Below are positions 48,599 to 58,574 of a stretch of 64,000 nt of DNA, piece after piece. The stretch is from Macrostomum hystrix (taxonomy: Eukaryota > Platyhelminthes > Macrostomidae): positions 2,795,501 through 2,859,500 of the forward strand of contig CATNEN010000024.1 of assembly GCA_950097015.1 (NCBI GenBank), given 5' to 3'. The position numbers and the translations under genes were made by a program. Under the pieces are notes generated by a model that saw only the letters and a list, made by a program, of their open reading frames with translations, was not told the origin of the DNA and searched no databases. Position 1 is the first letter of the stretch, and the number at the start of each line of letters is the position of its first letter.

Positions 48599-49990
48599 AT
48601 GTCTGCTGATGCTACCAAATCAAAGCCACAGAAGCAGAAAGCCGAGAAGAAGCCACATGAGAAGCAGCAAAAGCCACAGTCTGCTCCAACTCCAGCGTCT
48701 GGTGGCCCCAGTCAGGCTCAACTTCGTGCTGAGCGTCGGGCTATTCAAGAGCAGCAGAGGGCGGCCAAATTGCTGAAGCAGCAGGCTGCAGCTGCAGCGC
48801 CTAGCAACAAGCAGGCCTCTGATGGTGATGCTAACAAAAAGCCAATGAAGCACAATCAAGGTCCAAAGCCCCAAGAGCCAAATATAACTTCTGTGACAGT
48901 CCAGCCTCCTAAAACTTCAGTTCCGACACGAGTGACGCAGCCCATCGATGACAATGTCCAGCAGCATGTGGGCACTAAAAAGAAGGCGCAGAAAACAGTT
49001 GACGCAGTGTCGGGTCCGCCTTTGCCCAGCTTTTTTCGTCACCTCGTGGCACCAACTGACGCCGAGGAGCTAACTAACAACCTTTATAGTGAGAGCTTTG
49101 CTCAGAGCCAAATTGAGGCGACATTCATCCAGCTGTCACTGATGGTGGCACACGAGCAGCTGCAGGGTCCAGCTGCCAGGTGTCTGGGACTGGCTCGCGC
49201 TCTGCGGCAACTGCTCTGCTCCGTGCCAGCTCAGGATTTGCCGCGCCTAATCAAACCAATGCTAGATCCCAATATGAGGCTGCTTCGCTCGGCCAAGCCG
49301 CCGACAGTTATGGAGACCTTCCTAGAGCAGAGCTTGGCCAGCTGGGTGCAAGAGGGGGGCGTCTTTGCCGACGACTCAGATCACTGGCTGTTGGACAGAA
49401 TGACAAAATTTGTTGACGATCAGATAGATAAAGCCAGAATTACTATGCAAGAGTACCTGGTATCCAAGATTAACAAGGGCGATGCTGTCATGCTTTATAG
49501 GCCGTCGAGTTTGATATTCGAATGCCTGGAGCAGCTCTTACCCAAGGAAATTAGCATCATCCTGCTGGACTCACCGCCCCACTGGGAGGGTCAGGCATTT
49601 CTAAAGCGACTGCGAGCTCATCCCGGCCTACTGAAGTGTCCAGTTCGCTACGCAATGCTTTCAGCGGCACCCAGTCTGTTGTCTGACACCAGCAAACTCT
49701 TGTTAGATGGCCAGGCGCTAACAGCTAATGGCAATATACTTGCACCTGTGGGTACCGCTTACCTGGCTAATGTTGCCTGGTCGCATCGGATACCCTGCCT
49801 AGTGCTGTGCTACGCCTGCCAGACCTGGGATCAGGTGCTAATTGACTCGGTATCTTACAATGAACTAGGCCGAGTTGGCAGCAATAGCCAACTATGCAAT
49901 ATCCAGTACGATCTGACGCCTGGTGATTTAGTCACCGCTCTCATTACTGAGCGCGGAATTTTGCCGTGCACTGGCACACTACCCCACTGA
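48599..49990 (+). CDS. EIF2B4: Translation initiation factor eIF2B subunit delta
   Basis: The uninterrupted frame gives 463 residues (human delta about 520). Residues 1-145 are Lys/Gln/Ala-rich, low complexity and basic, as in delta subunits. From SGPPLPSFFRHL (about 141) the conserved eIF2B alpha/beta/delta fold follows: AARCLGLARALRQLL, a helical N-half to about 280, then the Rossmann-like C-half with ILLDSPPHWEGQAFLKRLRA (about 322-341), YAMLSAAPSLL, KLLLDGQALTANGNILAPVGTA, IPCLVLCYACQTW and a final YDLTPGDLVTALITERGILP. The delta subunit belongs to the regulatory core of the eIF2B exchange factor, which senses phosphorylated eIF2 in stress. The YDLTPGDLVTA end and the VGTA block identify delta rather than alpha or beta. 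No catalytic residue is expected. The lack of introns contrasts with the neighbouring genes. Confidence 0.93.
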   Translation: MSADATKSKPQKQKAEKKPHEKQQKPQSAPTPASGGPSQAQLRAERRAIQEQQRAAKLLKQQAAAAAPSNKQASDGDANKKPMKHNQGPKPQEPNITSVTVQPPKTSVPTRVTQPIDDNVQQHVGTKKKAQKTVDAVSGPPLPSFFRHLVAPTDAEELTNNLYSESFAQSQIEATFIQLSLMVAHEQLQGPAARCLGLARALRQLLCSVPAQDLPRLIKPMLDPNMRLLRSAKPPTVMETFLEQSLASWVQEGGVFADDSDHWLLDRMTKFVDDQIDKARITMQEYLVSKINKGDAVMLYRPSSLIFECLEQLLPKEISIILLDSPPHWEGQAFLKRLRAHPGLLKCPVRYAMLSAAPSLLSDTSKLLLDGQALTANGNILAPVGTAYLANVAWSHRIPCLVLCYACQTWDQVLIDSVSYNELGRVGSNSQLCNIQYDLTPGDLVTALITERGILPCTGTLPH

Positions 49991-50140
49991 ATTGACTTTG
50001 GCAGCCGTACTCCAGCTGTTTGTTGTCTCTTGGATTTCGGTTCCCCTTGTTCTGTCCTTCATTCGTAAATAGTCGTAGGTCATGAGAATGCGTTACTGAA
50101 GTTGAGATTTATCGATGCAGTTAAAGCACGACTATCTAAA

Positions 50141-50146
50141 AATAAA
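50141..50146 (+). promoter_or_regulatory. Poly(A) signal of EIF2B4
   Basis: AATAAA, about 150 nt after the stop codon, fits a short 3' UTR. Confidence 0.55.
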
Positions 50147-50159
50147 ATTAAACAATCAC

Positions 50160-51400
50160 CTTCGTAAGTTAAAAAGATAGACAGAGGCGATGTGCTTTTT
50201 TGATGAAATTGATACTTGATACTTGACGTAGTAATTTCCTAACATGTATTAAAAAACAATTAGTTCATTTCTTACGAAGAAACTGAATGCGAAAATGTTT
50301 GAGACATTAAAATCTGTGTATCGGCCGTTATCCCCTGGCTACGCCACTGGATTTATGCTTCAAGTTTTTAACAACTTCCATTCGGCTATTGTGTCAGCTT
50401 TTTTATGCTTTCTCATTTAAGATTATCTCCTTTGTTTACCATTGTAAAATGGGAGAGTGAGCTGGATAATGTATTTCATTTTTTTCATGCAGCTTTTTAG
50501 CTGGATTTTGCGATTGTTTGTTGCTATACTAAATCATATTTCTACAAGTATATAAAGACTCAGTGGAAATTCTAGCACCAGTTGTCTAGGGCCTCCTGGA
50601 TTTCTCTCTTACATTTTTGGCCTTCCCGTGAATATTATATAGGCCTCCGTTGCTAATAACCCATGTTACCATATTAAGAGGTTCTTATCCAATTTACTGA
50701 ACTATTGAGCTGGTTTGTCTAAGTGTTCTTTTATTTTTCCTGTCTAATATATAAACTACAATGCTCTGTAGAGTTTGATGTGCATTGGTTAAATGTCAAG
50801 TCGTTAGACTTTGAAAGAAGAAAAATATCACACTTCCTTGGTGTGTCCATAGTTCATTTATTGATAAGAGACATGTGGCTTCCTTTAACTTTTAATAATA
50901 ATTGTGTCAGTTTACTAAGCTTGCTACTTGATTTAGTAGTACTCGTATAGACCGTAGTTTCAACACAACTAACTATCCTTTGCTTGAACATCAGTTCGCA
51001 GGTTCAGATATGTTTTTTTCTGGACACTTTTTTAAATAATTTCCAAAAGCCAGTTTTTTATTAAATAAATTTGGTCGATTTTATGACATAGACGCGATTT
51101 CGTCAAAACCTCTAGGTCATACGGCTCCACAAACAAAGCAGGCTTGGCCCTTCCCAAGGCACTGTGATACCTGCTATTAGAAGCGTTGGTGAGACAACAC
51201 ACCTGACAACATCATAACGATGCATGCAGCTGCAAAGAACAAGTAGCATTTTTCCTACTACAGCACGCGATCCTTCTCTAGCTGCCTCTGATATTGACAA
51301 GAGTAGCTACTTTCTCACTGGTAGTGAATCTCGTATAGTGTAGCTTAGTGTGAAAACTTTTGTGACAGTCCGATTCATTTTATACAAATGACTGCGATCG
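50160..51400. other. Unassigned DNA
   Basis: Short frames on both strands, none with a recognised domain. Confidence 0.4.
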
Positions 51401-51405
51401 CATTG

Positions 51406-51715
51406 TAGCCTAGTGGTTTGAGCGTTGGACTCATGACTTGAAAGTCGGGGGTTCGTTTTCCGGCTCCACAGGAACAGTTTGCATCATTTAGCAAGACACT
51501 TAACCCTGCATTACTTCAGTTCACTCAGTTTAATGGGTACCAACATTATCTGGGGTAATTGACGGTGGGTGTTGCGTCTTCCCAGTCCATGGACTGAACT
51601 GCTGTACGCAGCCTTCAGATGCGTCGCGCAAATGCTGCGGCTGTGCTGTCGGCTGCACATCTGGCCCAATCAGAGTAGGTGTAATCGGTTGATTATTAGT
51701 TAATTAGAATATTTA
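51406..51715 (+). mobile_element. SINE family 1, best-preserved copy
   Basis: The tRNA-like head has A-box TAGCCTAGTGG (51406-51416) and B-box GGGTTCGTTTTCC (about 51449). The body has GCAAGACACTTAACCCTGCA, TTCACTCAGTTTAATGGGTACC and the palindrome CAGTCCATGGACTG (51583-51596), then CAGCCTTCAGATGCG and GCTGTGCTGTCGGCTGCACA. It ends in an AT-rich tail GATTATTAGTTAATTAG. It is a Pol III-type SINE moved by a LINE partner. Confidence 0.85.
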
Positions 51716-51719
51716 TGGA

Positions 51720-53070
51720 TACACATTATACCGCTAGTAGAAGTCTCGAAATTGAACTGTCACATGTTTTTTTGTTTTATCCGACAAATGTAAATTCGAG
51801 AACTACACCATAACCAGCGATTATTAAACAACACAGCTTTACATTCGTGCATTTTGCACATTTTCTGCATGCTATTAAAAATTAGTTACACAAAACTCGA
51901 AGTGTAAGGTCCTGTGTGGATAAGTCGTATTTGACAATAAATTTCTGGTACGACCATATAGAAGCTTAAAAAATTATAAAACAATTAACTAGCTTTAATA
52001 GAATGCGTTCGAAGCATATCGGGCTACAATTATTGACAGTATGGGACTATCAAGCGCTTTTTTATATACTCTTACTAAGGGGTGAATTAAAAATATTATT
52101 TGGCAGCGCCCGAAGCGTTTGGTGGTGACTGATTGGTTGACAGACTAGACGAGGGTGTACTGTGGTTGAGCTGCGCCTAGTATTTTGGTTTGATCAGTGA
52201 AATTGGAGAAGTTCGCGTCAGGTTATCCATAGTGGGCTAGGATTCGGGTGACATGCTGATCAATTTTGAAGGCCTCGTAAGGCTGCACTCAGGCGCAGTG
52301 CTATAATTCTTGAATAGTGGTGTATGAAATACACAAGCGCTTACGGGAAAAAAACTGATCTTCGGGCAGAACCATTGAATATTTCGACGGTCTAAAGGTC
52401 TGGCGAATTGATTCTTGTTTCAGAAGATGCGCAACATCGTCTGAGTTTTCTAAGTTTCGTGTGCTTGCGTTGCTCCGTTCGGGTGCAGCAAAAAATGATC
52501 AGGGGGGAATTCCCCCCTTTGGTAGTTCTACTGTTAATAGTCTGAACTAGCAACTTCCCTTATAAATAGCACATCATATTTTAGCAAACCTCTCTGAGTT
52601 CAGGTGCGCAATCGACGCGCTCTTTGCCTGCGCATAATATTCATAATCATCGAAATAAGCCTGCAGCATATTGGCTACATTCGCATCTAGCAGCCGTTAT
52701 TTGATAGGCCTATTAGTGAGGCTTTTCTTCGTATATGCTGCACGATCGTGACATCGCATGCCTGTTGCGAATCAGTTTTTATAACCGAAGATGCTGCGCG
52801 ACCGGCGCAGGTAAATTGTTACCCCCGCTGCAGCTGATTGCTAATAATAGCGCGAGCATTCTTTATGCGGTTTGTTTGGTCAGTAAAAAACAACACTTAC
52901 TGCTTATTCGCAGTCCGAGTTCTGGAAGTTATATGTTGTTTTTTATTCCGTCGAAATAAATCGATCCCTTCATTCAAATAAACGCTGTTTTGTACTTTTA
53001 ACAGGCAAGTTTGATGCGCTCAATTAGAATTTTAATGCGCCCTTTCTATGTGAAAGTTGTGGGTCCGTCC
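51720..53070. other. Unassigned DNA
   Basis: A 74-codon plus frame at 52735-52959 has no recognised domain. No repeat recognised. Confidence 0.4.
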
Positions 53071-53074
53071 CATG

Positions 53075-53290
53075 GGGCTTGTCGTGCAATTTATGCCATT
53101 AAGGGCCAACCTCCAAGGCACAGTGAAAGTGTACACTATACCTGTGTGAGTGTGTGCCTGCGTACAGTATCTGTGTCGCTCAGGAGTCAGCGAAATGAGC
53201 AGAATTGCCTCCTCGCTGTCTGGGTCTAGTGTCACCAAATGATGTGCCATTGCCCGCAGCCCTCCTGCAATAAAATAATAATAATAGTGC
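53075..53290 (+). mobile_element. SINE family 2, 5'-truncated, with (AAT)n tail
   Basis: Begins GCTTGTCGTGCAATTTATGC, continues with GGGCCAACCTCCAAGGC and the GTACAGTATCTGTG segment, and ends TGTCACCAAATGATGTGCCA followed by AATAAAATAATAATAATAG. It shows the family's true 3' tail. Confidence 0.8.
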
Positions 53291-53574
53291 TTGTAACGTT
53301 GCACATATTCGATCGTAGAGTTGAACGTTGTTTTATTGAAAAATTGGTTCCAACTGAGACAGCTGTTATCGAGTGTCAGCTTGAATAACGACACATCACG
53401 GGCCTGCTCCGCCTGGCCTTCCAAATTTATTTAGGCATTGAGATCATTGAGCCACTGTCGAACTTTTCTAACGTTTTAATTTGAGTTTTTCAATCAATAA
53501 GACTAAATAAGAGTAGGCGTTCGTTGCTATTCACCATATTCATATTAGTCAGTCAGTCAGTTAGTAAGGTGACT

Positions 53575-53650
53575 AATTATTCAAGTGGAGACGGGAATCG
53601 AACCCCAAACCTTAAAGTCGTAATTTTTTGACGCTCTAAACCCTTCACAT
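53575..53650 (-). mobile_element. SINE family 1 head remnant
   Basis: Minus-strand GGTTCGATTCCCGTCTCCAC and AAGGTTTGGG flank match the tRNA-like head and first body bases of SINE 1. Confidence 0.45.
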
Positions 53651-53759
53651 GACAGTCACAAAACAAAAAAATCTCAAGTAATTCAGATCAACCAGTTTTA
53701 TAATGAGTATATCAGGTCAGTGCGGCTGTGGCACTTGCTGCATACATCTAGTGAAGTAC

Positions 53760-53871
53760 CCCCAAGCCTTCTCTCCGCGGCTGCGCCCCAAATGAATTTG
53801 GCCTCGCCGCGGAATCGAGCTCAGGGACCTTGGTGCGAGAGGCAAACGCGTTAGCCGCTCTGCCAACCACC
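53760..53871 (-). mobile_element. SINE family 2 tRNA-like head only
   Basis: Minus-strand GCAGAGCGGCTAACGCG, TTTGCCTCTCGCACCAAGG, GAGCTCGATTCCGCGGCGAGG and CGCAGCCGCGGAGAGAAGG are preserved. The rest of the body is absent. Confidence 0.7.
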
Positions 53872-54218
53872 CCTAGCTGACTCTCAATATGATACTAGAG
53901 AACCAGACAGGTCACAGAAGTGTAGCACAGTCTCTGAACCCGAATTGCAAGACAATAACATGCACTTTCTGTGCAGCAGTTGCGTGGGTTCCTGGAAGAT
54001 TTAATTTGACCCTTCCTTGACGCTACGAATGCCGCGACTGCGCAGGGACACAAAGAAAAATTCCGATTTGTCAGAATGCAGCCTCAGTCTTATTGTTTAG
54101 CTAAAGTAGTTTTTGCGCACACTGAACTTCGTGCAAACCCGCCATGCAGGCAGCCAATGTTCAAGTACTTTCGTTTCCTAACAAGCAGTAAAATCGACAA
54201 AACCCATTTCGGTGATAC

Positions 54219-54600
54219 CTGAGCCAGCTGCGTCGCCGCCTGGCCATTGCTAATGACCGAATTTGCATGCCCAGCTGGCGGGGCTAACATTATTATGGCC
54301 TCCAACTGTCTTTTGGACAGCGCGATCTGTGACATGATCAGGCCGAAAGCGCTGGCCATGCCATCAGCTTCAACCGTATTCAAAATTATAGAACTTTTTT
54401 ATTTCAGTGACATTGTCTCTGCAGATGCACTGTACCTTGGCTTCCTAGGAACGACATTAAACTGCGCCAGTCTGAAAAGACTATGATTTCGTGAAGTTTT
54501 AATTTAAAATGATGGGTGATAATTACCTTTTTGTTATTGGCATGCAGAGGTAAATGTCTGCTGCTAGTAGTAGCAAATCATCATGACTAGTGGCATTCAT
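54219..54600 (-). CDS. Candidate exon pair of an unidentified gene
   Basis: Minus-strand exons 54600-54527 (ATG start, donor AG|GTAATT) and 54393-54219 (donor CAG|GTATCA) join in phase 2 to give an open frame with LLLLAADIYLCMP and FGLIMSQIALSKRQLEAIIM. The acceptor before 54393 lacks a pyrimidine tract. No family is recognised and no downstream exon could be placed. It could be chance. Confidence 0.2.
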
Positions 54601-54834
54601 ATTGGCAAGCTTTTCCAAAACCAAAATCAAGGACAAAAAATTTTTTTTGCTTAGCAAGTTACGAGTATGATGTCGTGAATCGGTGCTGTGGATTTTATCG
54701 AATGTGGCCGTTAAGAACAATGGTGGCAATAGGCCACAATGAGCAATAAGCGAACAGAAATATATTATATCGAGTGGCCTCCATATCTTAAGGGTGGTTG
54801 GGGAGCATACAGCTCAGGACTCATCTTCTCTATC

Positions 54835-56815
54835 CATGTCTCCTCTCCTCTCCATCTCTCTCTAATCATCTCTCCCATGTCCAATCTCTCACATGTCTTA
54901 TCGCTCTCGTATCTTATCTTCCAGAATATAATTTCTTCCATGTCTTATCTAACATGTCTCATCTATCCCGTGTCTCATCTCTCCCATGTCTCATCTCTCC
55001 CGTGTCTCATCTCTCCCATGTTTAATCTCTCCTATGTCTCATTGCTCCCATATCTCATCTCTCCAGTGTCTCATCTCTCCAGTGTCTCATCTCTCCAGTG
55101 TCTCATCTCTCCCATGTCTCATCTCTCCCATGTCTCATCTCTCCAGTGTCTCATCTCTAGTGTCTCATCTCTCCAGTGTCTCATCTCTCCAGTGTCTCAT
55201 ATCTCCAGTGTCTCATCTTTCCAGTGTCTCATCTCTCCCATGTCTCATCTCTCCCATGTCTCATCTCTCCCATGTCTTATCTCTCCCATGTCTCATTGCT
55301 CCCATGTCTCATCTCTCCAGTGTCTCATCTCTCCCGTGTCTCATCTATCCCATGTCTCATCTCTCCCATGTCTCATCTCTCCCATGTCTTATCTCTCCCA
55401 TGTCTCATCTCTCCAGTGTCTCATCTCTCCAGTGTCTCATCTCTCCAGTGTCTCATCTCTCCAGTGTCTCATCTCTCCCGTGTCTCATATCTCCAGTGTC
55501 TCATCTTTCCAGTGTCTCATCTCTCCCGTGTCTCATCTCTCCCGTGTCTCATCTCTCCCATGTCTTATCTCTCCCATGTCTCATCTCTCCAGTGTCTCAT
55601 CTCTCCAGTGTCTCATCTCTCCAGTGTCTCATCTCTCCCGTGTCTCATGTCTCCCATGTCTCATCTCTCCCATGTCTTATCTCTCCCATGTCTCATTGCT
55701 CCCATGTCTCATCTCTCCAGTGTCTCATCTCTCCCGTGTCTCATCTATCCCATGTCTCATCTCTCCCATGTCTCATCTCTCCCATGTCTTATCTCTCCCA
55801 TGTCTCATCTCTCCAGTGTCTCATCTCTCCAGTGTCTCATCTCTCCAGTGTCTCATCTCTCCAGTGTCTCATCTCTCCCGTGTCTCATATCTCCAGTGTC
55901 TCATCTTTCCAGTGTCTCATCTCTCCCGTGTCTCATCTCTCCCGTGTCTCATCTCTCCCATGTCTTATCTCTCCCATGTCTCATCTCTCCAGTGTCTCAT
56001 CTCTCCAGTGTCTCATCTCTCCAGTGTCTCATCTCTCCAGTGTCTCATCTCTCCCGTGTCTCATATCTCCAGTGTCTCATCTTTCCAGTGTCTCATCTCT
56101 CCCGTGTCTCATCTCTCCCGTGTCTCATCTCTCCCATGTCTCATCTCTCCCATGTCTCATCTCTCCAGTGTCTCATCTCTCCAGTGTCTCATCTCTCCAG
56201 TGTCTCATCTCTCCAGTGTCTCATCTCTCCCGTGTCTCATCTCTCCCATGTCTCATCTCTCCCATGTCTCATCTCTCCCATGTCTCATCTCTCCCGTGTC
56301 TCATATCTCCAGTGTCTCATCTTTCCAGTGTCTCATCTCTCCCGTGTCTCATCTCTCCCGTGTCTCATCTCTCCCATGTCTCATCTCTCCCATGTCTCAT
56401 CTCTCCAGTGTCTCATCTCTCCAGTGTCTCATCTCTCCAGTGTCTCATCTCTCCAGTGTCTCATCTCTCCCGTGTCTCATATCTCCAGTGTCTCATCTTT
56501 CCAGTGTCTCATCTCTCCCGTGTCTCATCTCTCCCGTGTCTCATCTCTCCCATGTCTCATCTCTCCAGTGTCTCATCTCTCCAGTGTCTCATCTCTCCAG
56601 TGTCTCATCTCTCCAGTGTCTCATCTCTCCCGTGTCTCATATCTCCAGTGTCTCATCTTTCCAGTGTCTCATCTCTCCCGTGTCTTATCTCTCCCGTGTC
56701 TCATCTCTCCCATGTCTTATCTCTCCAGTGTCTCATCTCTCCCCTGTCTCATCTCTCCCGTGTCTCATCTCTCCAGTGTCTCATCTCTCCAGTGTCTCAT
56801 GTCTCCCTTGTCTCA
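54835..56815. repeat. Large minisatellite, 16-bp unit
   Basis: About 120 copies of GTCTCATCTCTCCAGT / CCGT / CCAT variants. 16 is not a multiple of three and the unit holds no stop in any plus frame, so three overlapping frames of 594-693 codons run through it. None is a gene. Long blocks (for example around 55470-55560 and 55870-55960) repeat with the same variant order. Confidence 0.95.
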
Positions 56816-56819
56816 ACTG

Positions 56820-57700
56820 ATAAAGTTAAGTGCTGGACGCAATAAATTAAATTTTGGCAACGCAATATTACTATTTTTCCGCAGAAAAAAAATTAAACAA
56901 TTTCATTTAATTTGGTCGATCTTACTTTCCAATATTGTCAGTTTTTCTTGTTTGCACTGAAACAGTTGTAAAACGAGCTATTTGGTCAGGTATGTATCAA
57001 TACGTTAACCCTGTAAACACTTGATGCTATTCTTAGCACTGAGGATTTCCATAACAGAAATCCAAAATCTTGCTTTGCACACTGTTTCAAAGTTACATGT
57101 AGCAGAGTGAATGCCGGCTGCTTTTGTTGCCGCTTGTCCGCTGAAGGTGAGTCTTTGTCTACGAAAATTAGTGGCTGCTGTTTTGAGGCCCCCTGCTCAA
57201 AGTGAGATGGGCCAGTGCTGTGCACACTAAACCGCCCCTTGTAGTTCAAAAGGCATGCAAGCGCTGTTTCTCAGAGGGCCTATAATTATGAGGCTAGTGG
57301 GCTATGCAGCTCGTTGACATCGGGCCTCCGAGTATCTGCTCCGTATTTAAATCCAGGTTGCCCTATTCAACTGAAGTCAGACACGCAGCGCAGAAAGTAT
57401 ACCTTTATAGCCGAGCTTGATTGAAGAGGGCGCCATTTTTCATTCTTAAAATGGAAAGTGGAACGCTGATAGTCAGTAGCGCCGGTTAGCAGTCACTGTG
57501 AACTCAGTAATGCTCCCGTATCATTTGCTGATGCCATGTCATACACTGCAGAAGCAGGGTATTATATAATTTACTTTTACACTGTACAGCTGTACATTTG
57601 GCGTGGCAGTTCTAAAGACTGAGAACAGCTAGCTGCTTAGTCCATGGACAGGGGAGGCAACACCATCCACAGTTTCAGCCTCAAACTAAAATAATGATAT
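56820..57700. other. Unassigned, with a SINE 1-like core remnant
   Basis: TTAGTCCATGGACAGGGGAGG at 57638 resembles the SINE 1 core. Otherwise nothing is recognised. Confidence 0.35.
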
Positions 57701-57711
57701 TCGCTGGAGGG

Positions 57712-58030
57712 GTATGTGCACATCATTTGGTGACCGTTGACCCGCGGCGAGCGAGAGGCAGTTCCGACTCATGAGCACACACGCACACAGATACTGTACG
57801 CAGGCACACGCTCACAAAGGCGTGTACTCGTTAATCTGCCCTGAATTTCTCATTGTCAGGCAGTGTACTGCCTTGGAGGTTGGCCCTTAAGGGCGTAAAT
57901 TTCATGACAGGCCCCGAAGCCTTCTCTCCGCGGCTGCGCCCCAATTGAATGTGGTCTCGCCGCGAAATCTAGATTAACAGGGACACCTCAGTGCGAGAGG
58001 CAAACGCCTCTGCCGCATACGCTCGTATCA
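57712..58030 (-). mobile_element. SINE family 2 copy
   Basis: The 3' end CATCATTTGGTGACCG (57721) through GGCCCTTAAGGGCGTAAATT to a degenerate head (GAGGCAAACGCCTCTGCCGC). It is more diverged than the 10.8- and 16.2-kb copies. Confidence 0.75.
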
Positions 58031-58049
58031 CTCCCGGCCTCCGCAAATA

Positions 58050-58190
58050 GTGGTACCAAATTTACAGCTGGTTGAACCGAAGCACTTTTAACAATTTAGT
58101 ATCTCGTCCAAGGACACAAATAAACGTCCATTCGGCTGAGAATCGAACTCCCGACCTCTGATCGGAGAAAGACTCTCGTTTATCCTTGTC
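58050..58190 (-). mobile_element. SINE family 1 head remnant
   Basis: GGTACC...TTACAGCTGGTTGAACCGAAGC, CCAAGGACACAAAT and GAATCGAACTCCCGACCTC keep the order of SINE 1. Confidence 0.5.
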
Positions 58191-58574
58191 GCCCTCCTGT
58201 AGGCTTTAACGATTGCAATAAAATTTTTATTGGAAAACACTGAGCCACAAGTGTGGAACGTGTGAGTTGCTGCACTGCCAGATTCGCAGTTGCATATCAA
58301 CCCGCCAGTATGCTTAAGCAGTGTATGAGCTGCAATATTATGAGCAATTTGAAGTCTGCAGATAAATAAATACTCCTATACGAGTATATGCCTTCACTCG
58401 GCGCTAATGTCCTCCGTTGAAGGTGCGGAGGGTCTGCAGGCCATTGGGGCACACACGCCATTGGCTGGGCGAACGATGGGGCGCAAGAAATTTCCCTATT
58501 TTATCTATTCTTCTCTCTGTGATTTCCTACCGTTCGTCGATTTGCAACTCATCGTAAAAATCTCTTGCACAACA

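Noticed and set aside
51400-51470. Possible tRNA gene
   Set aside because: The A and B boxes are present but the sequence does not fold into a full cloverleaf and is followed by the conserved SINE body; other copies are dispersed.
53032-53424. 130-codon minus-strand frame
   Set aside because: About half is SINE family 2 with its (AAT)n tail read in antisense; no domain seen.
54739-56960. Overlapping open frames of 594-693 codons
   Set aside because: They are read-through of a 16-bp minisatellite in all three frames and have no gene features.
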